From NCBI RefSeq assembly GCF_012955605.1, contig NZ_CP052135.1:610001-674000 (forward strand): 64,000 nucleotides of DNA, given 5' to 3'. Positions 27,033 to 35,575 of this stretch are shown here, in pieces; position 1 is the stretch's first letter; the number at the start of each line of letters is the position of its first letter. The notes under the pieces are model-generated. The model did no database searches. It saw only the letters and a list, made by a program, of their open reading frames with translations, and had not been told where the DNA came from. This stretch comes from Bacillus fonticola. Lineage in GTDB: Bacteria > Bacillota > Bacilli > Bacillales > JC228. Position numbers and translations under genes: made by a program.

Positions 27033-27336
27033 CTTCCTCTAAAATGCTACTATCTTTTATCAAGGCTTTCAATCGACCATACTCTATACGCAGAGCTTGT
27101 TCCCCTTCTGGTGTTATTTGATAGGTCTTCCTTCTGCCATCATCTTCTGCTAGAGATATAAGACCGTCTTTTTGCATGCGTGAGAGTACTCCGTAAAGTG
27201 TCCCAGGTCCCATTTTTAATCTGCCATTTGATACTTCTGTAATTGCATGCATAAGCTGATACCCATGGTTAGGACGCATTAACGCTAGTAGTACATAATA
27301 CATTGCTTCGGTCATCGGTCCTCCGTTATATGCCAT
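27016..27336 (-). CDS. PadR family transcriptional regulator
   Basis: 106 residues with the PadR winged helix: MTEAMYYVLLALMRPNHGYQ, LKMGPGTLYGVLSRMQKDGL and the YQITPEGEQALRIEYGRL wing and helix. Likely autorepressor of its operon with the DUF2812 gene. An AAGAAGGGATG site lies before the start. Confidence 0.92.
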   Translation of the reverse strand: MAYNGGPMTEAMYYVLLALMRPNHGYQLMHAITEVSNGRLKMGPGTLYGVLSRMQKDGLISLAEDDGRRKTYQITPEGEQALRIEYGRLKALIKDSSILEEGDEDE

Positions 27337-27512
27337 TGTTTACATCCCTTCTTTGGTTCTTTAAAATATTATGCATCGCAGTATTATGTATGGCGATATA
27401 TCGTATAACATAATAATACTTCATGAAATATCTACTGTAAATGATTAGTTTTGTTTTGTGGTATACTTGTTTTCCTTTAAAGGTTCATTGGTACAGTCGG
27501 AAGGGGAATACT

Positions 27513-27677
27513 ATGAGGTTAAATATACTAATCGGTACTTTGCTCGGCTTTACATTTGTATTTATCATAACAGGTATTTGGAAAAACGAATTTGACTGGA
27601 CTTTAAGTGGTTCTGCACCAAAAGTTCCACGGGAGACGTTCCGGAATTTACATAATGGTGATTATATCAGATTATAA
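27513..27677 (+). CDS. Small membrane peptide, unknown
   Basis: 54 residues: a short start, one membrane helix (LIGTLLGFTFVFIITGIW) and a polar tail with SAPKVPRETFRNLHNGDY. AAGGGG lies 8 bp before the ATG and an extended -10 (TGGTATACT, about 27461-27469) lies upstream, so it looks expressed. Its 3' part is repeated as a relic at 25219-25290. Family not recognised. Confidence 0.55.
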   Translation: MRLNILIGTLLGFTFVFIITGIWKNEFDWTLSGSAPKVPRETFRNLHNGDYIRL

Positions 27678-27801
27678 GTTGGTCGAGAAACGATACGTTG
27701 AGGAGCGGTTTTCATTTGTAAACGAGAAATAATCCATCTTGGCTTAACGGATGAGTTATTTCTCGATTACTCTTCAATGAATGCCTCACCATCCCTTTCT
27801 G

Positions 27802-28344
27802 TTAAAATAATACATCATTCAATTCAGAATCCGAATAAATTGAAATTAAAACCACTGCTCTTCCGTCACCAATATTTTTAACGCTATGTGGAACACTTGC
27901 ATTCCAGCTGAAGGAATCACCTTCTTCTACAATAACAGAGTCCTCTCCTTGTTCTGCTAAAATTTTCCCCTCCAACACAAAATGGCACTCTTCTCCTTCG
28001 TGTGAGTGCGGATCTCCGATAGAGGCTCTCACAGGAAATTCGACTATCATCATTCTTAGGCCGCCCTTTGAGGTTAAATGCTCAATCTTTAAGTCTTTAA
28101 AAGAAGATGTATTTCTTGTATCTTTTCGAACGACATGCATGTGTTGATTCTTTTCTAATAGTAGGTAAGGTAACGGGACTCCTAGAAACCCTGCAATTGT
28201 ATTGAGTGTGTTTATAGATGGTGAAGTGTTATTGTTTTCGACGTTGCTTATGAATCCTTTAGAAAGACCTGTCTTTTCGCACATTTGAGCAATGGTAATT
28301 TTTTTTCGGTTTCTTATTGTACGAATTTTTGTACCAATATCCAA
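27802..28344 (-). CDS. XRE-cupin transcriptional regulator
   Basis: 180 residues: HTH at about 5-60 (TIAQMCEKTGLSKGFISNVE) and a C-terminal cupin (GDPHSHEGEECHFVLEGK, then EGDSFSWNASVPHSVKN) that should bind a small effector. I chose TTG 28344 because AGAGGTGG lies 5 bp upstream; a GTG three codons earlier overlaps that site. Such regulators control neighbouring uptake or catabolic genes. It is divergent from the hydrolase remnant and the ribA-ribD pair, which may be its former or present targets. Confidence 0.85.
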   Translation of the reverse strand: MDIGTKIRTIRNRKKITIAQMCEKTGLSKGFISNVENNNTSPSINTLNTIAGFLGVPLPYLLLEKNQHMHVVRKDTRNTSSFKDLKIEHLTSKGGLRMMIVEFPVRASIGDPHSHEGEECHFVLEGKILAEQGEDSVIVEEGDSFSWNASVPHSVKNIGDGRAVVLISIYSDSELNDVLF

Positions 28345-28546
28345 TGTAGCCACCTCTGTTGTTTTATTTGAAACTTAATTACATATTAGCAAACAGATTA
28401 TTGACAATCTACACTTCCGTTGTTACTGTATAGATAATAAATATTCATATTAGGAAACAGAAAATCATTGTCTGTTTGTTTCGTAATAGGGATTTTTTAT
28501 CTCTATATGAATTATAGGAATGTAGGTAGCCACTTATTCAGAAGGG

Positions 28547-28846
28547 ATGATTCAATTGAATTCACCAATGATTTATGAACTTCGCAAACCATCTCAGATT
28601 AGTGGATATATTCCTGAATTCGTCAAGGGGGAATACAGTCTAAAGCCTGTTGATCAGCTTTCTTTATTTATTTCTCACGGAGAACTTGATAACATCCTAC
28701 CATATGGATGGGGATTAGAAAGCAATGAGTTTTTTCAAGGACTAGGTGCACAAGTAACCTTTGAAGCTTATCCAGAATATCACACTGTTTCATTACAAAA
28801 TCAACAAGATTTTAAGGAATGGCTGATGGATAAATTAGACAAGTAA
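28547..28846 (+). pseudogene. C-terminal remnant of an alpha/beta hydrolase (carboxylesterase type)
   Basis: 99 codons reading SGYIPEFVKGEYSLK, then SHGELDNILPYGWG with the catalytic Asp and YPEYHTVSLQNQQDFKEWL with the catalytic His. The N-terminal half with the Gly-x-Ser-x-Gly nucleophile is missing, so it is a truncated esterase. The start codon has no well-spaced ribosome site. Confidence 0.7.
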
Positions 28847-29068
28847 TAAGGGATGATTATTACGATTACTTTCATTTCAGGGGTAGTTCTTTCTTTTTGA
28901 AGTAAAAGTGAGATGTCGAAGTAGACTACAAAGAGCTTGCCAATATTTAATCAAGGCTGAAAAATACAAGCAATTTCTTGTATTCTTGATCAGCATGAAG
29001 ATTTTAATCTGTCGATGGGTAGAAAGTGCTTTTAATAACCAAGCTATGAAGAAAAGGTGGTAATTGTT

Positions 29069-29824
29069 ATGACACAAACAAAGTTTGGATCAAAGGTTCT
29101 ATCCGTGCTAGAAGATAAAATTCAATTAATTAGAACGAATAAAGGTGCAATTTATTTAGTAGGACCCATTCGACTTCCTGTTAATTTGTACGGGGAGACG
29201 GTTGTTTTTCAGTGGTATTGTTGGTTGAATTGTGAAGAAGTAACAGAAGACTATGAAAGGATTATTCAAAAGTTATCTTCTGCTAATTTAGCTGAGTTAC
29301 AGCAATCAAGCGTTTTAGCATTTGGTGATTTTTCTAATGGAGATGACGCCATCATTAGAATGCACTCCATTTGTCATACAGGGGATATATTTGGCAGTAA
29401 ACGATGTGATTGTGGATACCAATTGAAACAATCAATGAAAATTATTGCGGACCATGGAACGGGTGCGTTATTTTATTTAGCTAACCATGAAGGAAGAGGG
29501 ATTGGGTTGTTTAGTAAGGCAATGGCCTATGTACTTCAGGAAAACGGCTATGATACCGTTGATGCAAATGAAAGTCTAGGTTTTGTAGATGATTCAAGAA
29601 ACTACGATGATGCGATTGAAGTGCTTAAAGCACTAAGATCCAAACCGGTTACGCTCATGACAAATAACCCCAAAAAACTAAAAGCATTGAAAAACTCCGG
29701 CTTGAATGTGTCAGGAAGAAAGCCACTATGGGGAGATGTTTCAGAGTTTAATGAGAACTATCTTCAAACAAAAATAAAGCGTTCAGGTCATATAGAGGAA
29801 GAGGGGGCTTATCCGAATGACTAA
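29069..29824 (+). CDS. ribA: GTP cyclohydrolase II paralogue (RibA-like)
   Basis: 251 residues. The zinc cysteines (CHTGDIFGSKRCDC), the ANHEGRGIGL loop with catalytic Arg, and LMTNNPKKLKAL are those of GTP cyclohydrolase II, which opens GTP to the pyrimidine precursor of riboflavin. There is an extra N-terminal part of about 60 residues, no DHBP synthase domain, and unusual VDANESLGFVDDSRNY. ATG 29069 follows AAAGGTGG. It overlaps ribD by 8 bp. No FMN riboswitch is visible, so it is probably outside the housekeeping rib operon. Confidence 0.88.
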   Translation: MTQTKFGSKVLSVLEDKIQLIRTNKGAIYLVGPIRLPVNLYGETVVFQWYCWLNCEEVTEDYERIIQKLSSANLAELQQSSVLAFGDFSNGDDAIIRMHSICHTGDIFGSKRCDCGYQLKQSMKIIADHGTGALFYLANHEGRGIGLFSKAMAYVLQENGYDTVDANESLGFVDDSRNYDDAIEVLKALRSKPVTLMTNNPKKLKALKNSGLNVSGRKPLWGDVSEFNENYLQTKIKRSGHIEEEGAYPND

Positions 29825-30935
29825 TGATGAATTTTATATGGATATGGCTCTGAAAAATGCAATAGCAATGAAAGGACAGACAGATCCAAATCCATTAGTA
29901 GGTGCTGTGATTGTAAATGATCACCGTGTGGTTGGAATTGGGGCACATTTAAAAGCAGGTGAACCACATGCAGAAATCTTTGCCCTTCAGATGGCTGGTG
30001 ATCAAGCGAAAGGCGGGACGATCTACGTAACGCTGGAACCATGCTCCCACCACGGAAGAACAGGACCTTGCGCAGTAGCTATTGTAGAAGCTGGAATTAA
30101 GAAGGTCGTTGTTGCTACACTTGATCCAAATCCAATTGTCTCCGGTAAAGGGGTAAAAATACTTCAAGACTCTGGGTTAGAAGTCGTTATTGGGGTGGGG
30201 ATGGAAAAATCACAACGGATGAATGAAGTATTTAATAGGTTTATTGTTCAAAAAAAGCCTTTTGTAACATTAAAATCGGGGATAACATTGGATGGAAAAA
30301 TTGCCACTCATTCGTCAGATAGCAAATGGATTACATCAGAGGAAGCGAGAGAAGACGTTCATCAGCTTAGAAACGAAAATATGGCAATACTAGTTGGGGT
30401 GAACACCGTGATTAAGGATAATCCGGAATTGACGGCTCGAATTCCTAATGGACGTAATCCTATTCGGGTGATTATGGATTCGACGTTAAAAATACCTCTA
30501 GACTCAAAAGTGATTTCAGATAAACTGGCTGAGACATGGATTTTTACAAGTGGTAACTATGACGAACAAAAGAAAATAACACTAGAATCTCTAGGAATCC
30601 AGATTTTTCATACGAATGGAATGAATCAGGTAGATCCAAATGAAGTATTGAGAGTTTTAGGTGGAAAGCTTGTCTCTTCTTTATTGATTGAAGGGGGCGG
30701 TGGTATTAACGCTTCTTTTCTTGAGAATCAATTAATCGATAAAGTAGTTGTCTATATTGCTCCAAAGTTAATTGGTGGGGATCGAGCACCGACCTTTTTA
30801 GAAGGAGTGGGGATTGAAAAAATGGGAGACGCCGTAGAGTTATCGGATGTAACAGTAGAAAGTATTGGAAAAGATCTTAAGTTTGTCGGGTATCCAATCA
30901 AGGTCCCGAGAGCCGTCCCCTCCGGCTCTTTTTGA
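29817..30935 (+). CDS. ribD: Bifunctional pyrimidine deaminase/reductase (RibD-like)
   Basis: 372 residues. N-terminal deaminase with zinc ligands HAEIFAL and EPCSHHGRTGPC; C-terminal reductase with LKSGITLDGKIAT, ILVGVNTVIKDNPELTAR and LIEGGGGINASFL. The two activities follow GTP cyclohydrolase II in riboflavin synthesis. The ATG lies inside the end of ribA, so the two are co-translated. The last residues, VPRAVPSGSF, are encoded by the terminator hairpin, so the C-terminus may have been extended by a mutation of the original stop. Confidence 0.9.
   Translation: MTNDEFYMDMALKNAIAMKGQTDPNPLVGAVIVNDHRVVGIGAHLKAGEPHAEIFALQMAGDQAKGGTIYVTLEPCSHHGRTGPCAVAIVEAGIKKVVVATLDPNPIVSGKGVKILQDSGLEVVIGVGMEKSQRMNEVFNRFIVQKKPFVTLKSGITLDGKIATHSSDSKWITSEEAREDVHQLRNENMAILVGVNTVIKDNPELTARIPNGRNPIRVIMDSTLKIPLDSKVISDKLAETWIFTSGNYDEQKKITLESLGIQIFHTNGMNQVDPNEVLRVLGGKLVSSLLIEGGGGINASFLENQLIDKVVVYIAPKLIGGDRAPTFLEGVGIEKMGDAVELSDVTVESIGKDLKFVGYPIKVPRAVPSGSF
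30908..30933 (+). terminator. Terminator overlapping the ribD 3' end
   Basis: AGAGCCG pairs with CGGCTCT, loop TCCCCTC, then five T. The ribD stop codon starts at the last T of the tract. Confidence 0.75.
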
Positions 30936-31093
30936 TAGACTCTCGGCATTCACCGAGGTATGCCGTTCAAGGGGCGATTGAGTCAAGATTTAGTGGGAGA
31001 GCTTTTTTACAAGAAGTCAGAGTATATTGTAAAAGCCTGTAATTCCACGTCTTATAAGCGTTTTCTTAATTATTGATACTGGTCATCTTATCG

Positions 31094-31430
31094 TATTTTG
31101 CTAATTTTTTAAGCTGCTCAATCCTCTAAGCGCGGCATACAGTGGCTTCGCTGCGGACTGGCCGAGTACTGGGATTTTTGGCGGACAAGTTCCGTTACTT
31201 GCTTCGGGATGGATCTGACTTGTCGCGTGTGGTTTTGAATGCCTTCTGACTTCTCGAGCCATTCCAGTACAACTCCAGCTACGTTCTGAATGGACCATCC
31301 ATTCAAGCCTGCTACGAAGACGTCCCCATCATGCTCATCACGCCTTGTTCACACCAGGCACGACCCCCTTTAAAGCGCTTCGCAAACACGTTCATCGTAC
31401 CTTCCGCGCTACCGCTTGGTGTCCCCTCTG
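31094..31430 (-). pseudogene. ISLre2-type transposase, decayed C-terminal part
   Basis: The minus strand reads GTPSGSAEGTMNVFAKRFKG and GRAWCEQGVMSMM, matching the C-terminal region of ISLre2 (UPF0236) transposases. It then goes through several frameshifts and stops (NGWSIQNVAGVVLEWLEKS in another frame). Same family as the N-terminal piece at 25343. Confidence 0.6.
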
Positions 31431-31535
31431 TAAGGAAACGGAACGGAAGGAATATTCTATTTCCTTACAGAGGGATTAATTTTTGGGTCCGGTGCTTCCA
31501 CATATATTTTACTCATACTTTTAATAGAGAACGAG

Positions 31536-31625
31536 TCAAGCGGTACGAATCAAGAAAATTTTTAAGTAACTACTATTCTGCTGGTCTGTGTATTTTTAAA
31601 AAGAGCAATTATGAAATTGATTCAA
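31536..31625 (-). repeat. 90-bp exact repeat, partner of 5389-5478
   Basis: Exact reverse complement of 5389-5478. It joins directly to the Y2 transposase remnant, with an abrupt break after GATTCAA. Confidence 0.85.
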
Positions 31626-31639
31626 TCGACTTGAATTTT

Positions 31640-32028
31640 ATAATGAGGCCAAACAGTTTGAAGACCCGAAAGCATTTCAAGAGTTAATTGATCAGTGTTA
31701 TAACCTAAACTGGTATAGCTATACCAAAAGGACATTTTCGGGTCCTTTGGCTGTCATCGAATATCTTGGCCGTTACACCCATCGTATCGCCATATCCAAT
31801 CACCGGATTCTTTCGGTTCAAAACGATACGGTCACAATTCTCGTGAAGGATTATAAAAACAACAATGAAAAAAAGACTGTAAAGATGAAAGGTGTAGAGT
31901 GTATTCGTCGATTGTTAATGCATATTCTTCCGAGGAAATTTGTTCAGACACTATGGACTACTAGCGAATCGAAACAAAAAAACGAAGCTGCAACTCTGAG
32001 TGAAGGTCAAAAGATTAAAACCTCATAG
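31640..32028 (+). pseudogene. IS91-type (Y2) transposase, C-terminal remnant
   Basis: The frame reads QFEDPKAFQELIDQCYNLNW, SYTKRTFSGPLAVIEYLGRY and THRIAISNHRI, the conserved end of the IS91-like Y2 transposase (PF04986-type). About 125 codons are left. The two catalytic tyrosines and the zinc-binding N-terminus are absent or not intact. Confidence 0.8.
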
Positions 32029-32098
32029 GCCGGGGATCGCGACTTCATTCTTCTAGGCAATCAAAAATTTTGCGTGTTAGTGGTAGCATGAAAAAACA

Positions 32099-32142
32099 GA
32101 AAGGCACAATGGGTGGATTAGATCCGCTCATTGTGCCTTTTC
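32099..32142 (+). terminator. Strong hairpin terminator
   Basis: AGAAAGGCACAATG pairs with CATTGTGCCTTTTCT; an inner GTGG/CCGC extends the stem. Probably ended the transcript of the lost element and now insulates the M20 gene. Confidence 0.85.
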
Positions 32143-32232
32143 TCTCGCAAAAAGAGGAAACAGGAATAATATAGTTATCTGTCGAAGATGTTTATACTGA
32201 ATGTTTTTATAATTCTAGAAGGGGTGTCACGA

Positions 32233-33408
32233 ATGGAACAATTATACAGTCGTTTAGAAACGCTACAGGATGAGATTGTGGAAATCCGGCGGTATCTTCA
32301 CCAACATCCTGAACTATCTTTTGAAGAGGTAAAAACGGCAGCATATATCGCTGAGTATCATGCAAACCTAGACCACGAGGTGCGGACGAACGTAGGGGGA
32401 CATGGGGTTCTTGCGTATTTGAGAGGGGATCAACCAGGTCCTACAGTGGCTTTACGTGCAGACTTTGATGCGCTACCAATTCAAGAGCAGACGGAAGTCT
32501 CTTTTAAATCAGTGAATGACGGTGTGATGCATGCTTGTGGGCACGATGGGCATACGGCAACATTGCTCGGGCTAGCAAAAGTGCTAAACAGTATGAAGTC
32601 CGAAATCAAGGGCACGATCGTTTTCCTGCATCAGCATGCAGAAGAATTACCACCGGGTGGAGCTATTTCGATGATTAAGGATGGGTGTCTGGATGGTGTA
32701 GATGTCATATTCGGTACCCATTTACAAGCACAAATGCCATTAGGGGAGATCGGGTATCGAACTGGAGCGCTTCAAGCTGCGCCAGATCGATTTGATATTA
32801 CCATTCAAGGAGAAGGTGGGCACGGTGCAGCCCCGCATCAAACAAAAGATAGTATTGTCATAGGCGGACTGCTCATAAATAACTTACAACAAATTGTGAG
32901 TAGAAAGATAGACCCGCTAGATTCAGTTGTTGTATCTGTTTGTAACTTTGAAGCAAAGAATCCTTACAATGTCATTGCAGATACTGCCCAATTAACTGGG
33001 ACTGTTCGGACGTTTAAAGAAGAATCGCGTGATTTTGTCGAAAAGGAAATTGAAAGAGTTGTAAGTGGCACGTGCCAGGTGTCTGGTGCCAGCTATGAAT
33101 ATACGTATACACGAGGGTACCCTACCTTGGTGAATCATAAAGAAGAAACTGAGTTTGTTGCAGAAGTAGCAAAGGTGGTTCCTGGTGTCGAAGCTGTTTC
33201 TGAGGTACCGCCAATTATGGGAGGAGAAGACTTTTCCTACTATTTACAACACGTAAAAGGAACCTTCTTCTTTACAGGAGCAAGAAATCCAGAATGGGAC
33301 AAAGTGTACCCACACCACCACCCGAAATTTGATATCGACGAAAGGGCATTAGTCATTGCAGCGAAGGTTCTCGGTACGGCTGCGTTGCAATATATGAACG
33401 AAGGCTGA
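32233..33408 (+). CDS. M20D-family amidohydrolase/aminoacylase
   Basis: 391 residues. Di-metal amidohydrolase of the M20D type (hippurate hydrolase, N-acyl-amino acid hydrolase, AbgB-like). Metal ligands and motifs: RRYLHQHPELSFEE, RADFDALPIQEQT, MHACGHDGHTA, HQHAEELPPGG and MGGEDFSYYL. The dimerisation domain is complete. ATG 32233 follows AGAAGGGG. The next intact genes are the DUF3100 membrane pair 540 bp downstream, perhaps an importer for its substrate; a large repeat now separates them. Confidence 0.9.
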   Translation: MEQLYSRLETLQDEIVEIRRYLHQHPELSFEEVKTAAYIAEYHANLDHEVRTNVGGHGVLAYLRGDQPGPTVALRADFDALPIQEQTEVSFKSVNDGVMHACGHDGHTATLLGLAKVLNSMKSEIKGTIVFLHQHAEELPPGGAISMIKDGCLDGVDVIFGTHLQAQMPLGEIGYRTGALQAAPDRFDITIQGEGGHGAAPHQTKDSIVIGGLLINNLQQIVSRKIDPLDSVVVSVCNFEAKNPYNVIADTAQLTGTVRTFKEESRDFVEKEIERVVSGTCQVSGASYEYTYTRGYPTLVNHKEETEFVAEVAKVVPGVEAVSEVPPIMGGEDFSYYLQHVKGTFFFTGARNPEWDKVYPHHHPKFDIDERALVIAAKVLGTAALQYMNEG

Positions 33409-33489
33409 AATAGGATTACTATATAAAAGGCTGTTTTCTAAAGGGTTGTTTTTTATAATGAAGTTTCATTGCATATTAGCTATATGATG
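33409..33489. other. Short spacer before the structured repeat
   Basis: AT-rich, no recognised signal. The whole gap from 33409 to 33951 has no gene; nearly all of it is the repeat listed next. Confidence 0.4.
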
Positions 33490-33885
33490 CGACATAAGAC
33501 ACCGCTCCGGAAATACACTTCGCTTTCCGCGGGCTCCGCGCTGAGCCTCCTCGTTCACAAAGTACGCTCTCTGCGGAGGCCCACAGGACGTGGGTCAGAA
33601 AGGCGTTGCCACAGGACGTGGCGCCTTTAGCCTTTCTTCCTTGTTCTGCGGGATCAGCGGGACAGGTGAGACGTGTCTAGCTACAGCGGTCTGCTCCCGT
33701 CTGAAAATAACCTTCGTCTTTTGAGGCAAAAAGCGCCTCTAAAGCCAAAGAACATTTTTCAGAGGGAGCAAAACGGACCGCTTCCGCATTTCATCCCGCA
33801 AGAGCGCAGCGATGAGGAGGCTCACCGCCCGCCCCGCGGAAAGCGAACGCCTGGAGCGGAAATCAACACAGCATTACGTCACATC
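33490..33885. repeat. Large structured intergenic repeat (MITE-like)
   Basis: The two ends are inverted versions of repeat B: left CCGCTCCGGAAATACACTTC with GAGCCTCCTCG, right GAGGAGGCTCACCGCC with GCCTGGAGCGGAAATCAAC. Inside, 33581-33640 has twin ACAGGACGTG motifs and recurs at 63613-63673. The segment 33685-33782 folds into a long hairpin: AGCGGTC...GCTCCC...TCTGAAAA against TTTTCAGAGGGAGC...CGGACCGCT, with a nested GAGGC...GCCTC stem. No transposase is present. Confidence 0.75.
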
Positions 33886-33951
33886 ATGGGATAACTGTTT
33901 AGTAAAAACAACAAAGAATACGACAACAGCCTAAAATAAGGAGGAGAGCAA

Positions 33952-34764
33952 ATGAGTGAACGTGCACTAGGCATGTGGAAGGATTGGCGACTACACTTAC
34001 TCGTGTTTGCGATTGTGTTGGTAACTGAATTCATCGGATTATATGAAATTCCATTAGGTCCAGGAGTTATTTTACTATTACCTATGCTGTATGCAGTCAT
34101 TATCGGAATTGGACTATTCTTTACACCACTTGTAAAAGAAAAACAATCGATCAATGCCGAGCCGCTTGTATTTATATCGGTTACACTGCTCATTGCAAAA
34201 TTCGGTGTACAGGCAGGCCCAGCTTTACCCCAATTGATTGAGGCAGGCCCAGCTTTACTCCTGCAAGAATTAGGGAATCTAGGGACCATACTTTTAGCTT
34301 TACCTCTTGCAATCCTTCTTGGGTTGAAGCGTGAAAGTATTGGGATGACACATTCCATAGGAAGGGAACCAAATGTAGCATTAATTACAGACAAGTATGG
34401 TTTGGCTTCACCAGAAGGTCGCGGCGTTATGGCAGTCTATATATTTGGTACTGTTTTCGGATCTATTTTTATGGGATTGGCATCAGGCTTTTTAGCAACC
34501 ATTACACCGCTTCACCCGTATTCCTTTGCCATGGCGACGGGGATTGGGAGTGGTAGTATGACGGCAGCTTCATTAGGGCCACTAGTTGCAGAGTTTCCTG
34601 ATATGGCCGCAACGATTACTGCCTATTCTGGTGCTAGTAACCTTCTCACATCTGTAACTGGGTTATATGCTAGTATCTTTATTGGATTACCGCTAGCTGA
34701 AAAACTGTACAAAATCATGGTGAGAAAAAATCAAAAGTTCGATAACAATTCAAAGGAGGTGTAG
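33952..34764 (+). CDS. DUF3100 membrane protein
   Basis: 270 residues with about eight membrane segments, matching the DUF3100 family (ITDKYGLASPEGRGVMAVYI and ATGIGSGSMTAASLGPLVAE). An AGPAL motif occurs twice 11 residues apart. GGAGGAG precedes the ATG. It is followed after 5 bp by a smaller membrane protein. The pair is likely a two-part transporter; the substrate is unknown, but M20 peptidase genes on both sides of the region suggest acyl-amino acids. Confidence 0.82.
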   Translation: MSERALGMWKDWRLHLLVFAIVLVTEFIGLYEIPLGPGVILLLPMLYAVIIGIGLFFTPLVKEKQSINAEPLVFISVTLLIAKFGVQAGPALPQLIEAGPALLLQELGNLGTILLALPLAILLGLKRESIGMTHSIGREPNVALITDKYGLASPEGRGVMAVYIFGTVFGSIFMGLASGFLATITPLHPYSFAMATGIGSGSMTAASLGPLVAEFPDMAATITAYSGASNLLTSVTGLYASIFIGLPLAEKLYKIMVRKNQKFDNNSKEV

Positions 34765-34769
34765 CGAGC

Positions 34770-35225
34770 GTGCTAAAAAACATTCAAGAGTGGGTCATGC
34801 TCTTTCTTATCATTGGCTTTATTATCATGATTGGGAATTGGATAGGATACGATGTGATGCCCCTTCAGGCAGTTCCGGGGATTCTAACATTAGCGTTACT
34901 TAGTTTGGCAGGGTTAATTATTCATAGGGTTATACCGTATAAAAAAATCCCTAGTATAGCCTATATTGGGATCCTTGCGTTTATCGTGACGATTCCGGGA
35001 ATGCCTGGTTCAGAGCAAATGGTAACTTGGACGTCCGAGGTGAATCTTTTAGCTATCGCAACACCCATTTTAGCTTACGCAGGAATCTCAATAGGTCGTT
35101 CATGGACAGATTTTGCAAAACTAGGATGGAGAACCCTTGTAATCGGAATGTTCGTCTTACTTGGCACGTATTTAGGATCAGCATTAATTGCTGAAATTGT
35201 ATTAAGAATTCAAGGGATTATCTAA
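34770..35225 (+). CDS. Small membrane partner of the DUF3100 protein
   Basis: 151 residues with five hydrophobic segments (for example VMLFLIIGFIIMIGNWIGYD and LVIGMFVLLGTYLGSALIAE). GTG start with AAAGGAGGTG 8 bp upstream, overlapping the end of the DUF3100 gene. The family is not named to me beyond its usual pairing with DUF3100. Probably a second subunit. Confidence 0.75.
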   Translation: MLKNIQEWVMLFLIIGFIIMIGNWIGYDVMPLQAVPGILTLALLSLAGLIIHRVIPYKKIPSIAYIGILAFIVTIPGMPGSEQMVTWTSEVNLLAIATPILAYAGISIGRSWTDFAKLGWRTLVIGMFVLLGTYLGSALIAEIVLRIQGII

Positions 35226-35267
35226 GTGTAGTGGTAAAAAGAAGGGATGTCTGACAAGTCCCCAAAA

Positions 35268-35310
35268 TGAAGCAAGTAGAGAAAAACGGGCCATTTTTCT
35301 CCACTTGCTT
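35268..35310 (+). terminator. Terminator of the DUF3100 operon
   Basis: GAAGCAAGTAGAGAAAAA pairs with TTTTTCTCCACTTGCTTTC around CGGGCCA. A 17-bp stem with one mismatch. Confidence 0.8.
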
Positions 35311-35375
35311 TCGTATTTTTTCGATTTTCCCCGGTATTGGCATTTGTTTATTGGAGCGAAAGGTGCGAGACTCAT

Positions 35376-35475
35376 GCGGGAAAAGCGAGTCATAGGAAGT
35401 CCCCGCAGGAGCTATAGTGCTGAGGAGGCTCCGGGACCGCCCGCGAAAGCATGAACTTGGAGCGGATATCAACAA
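35376..35475 (-). repeat. GC-rich dispersed repeat B, inverted copy
   Basis: The reverse complement reads TTGTTGATATCCGCTCCA, then CTTTCGCGGGCGG and GAGCCTCCTCAGCAC, matching 5484-5550 with scattered changes. The rest of the gap 35226-35575 has only the terminator and no gene. Confidence 0.65.
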
Positions 35476-35575
35476 CCCGGTTTAATAGAGGTTTGAAAAA
35501 AGCGGCTACCAGAAAGTCATGTTTTATTTACTTTCCGGACAACTCCTTCCATTCACTTTCCCACGCAACTTTTTT

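Noticed and set aside
28850-29068. FMN riboswitch before the ribA-like gene
   Set aside because: None of the conserved RFN segments are visible in the leader.
33673-33894. 73-codon frame
   Set aside because: Falls inside the structured repeat and has no ribosome site.
34190-34260. Repeated AGPAL segment in the DUF3100 gene as a recent tandem duplication
   Set aside because: The two DNA copies are short and are separated by different residues; this may be native to the family.
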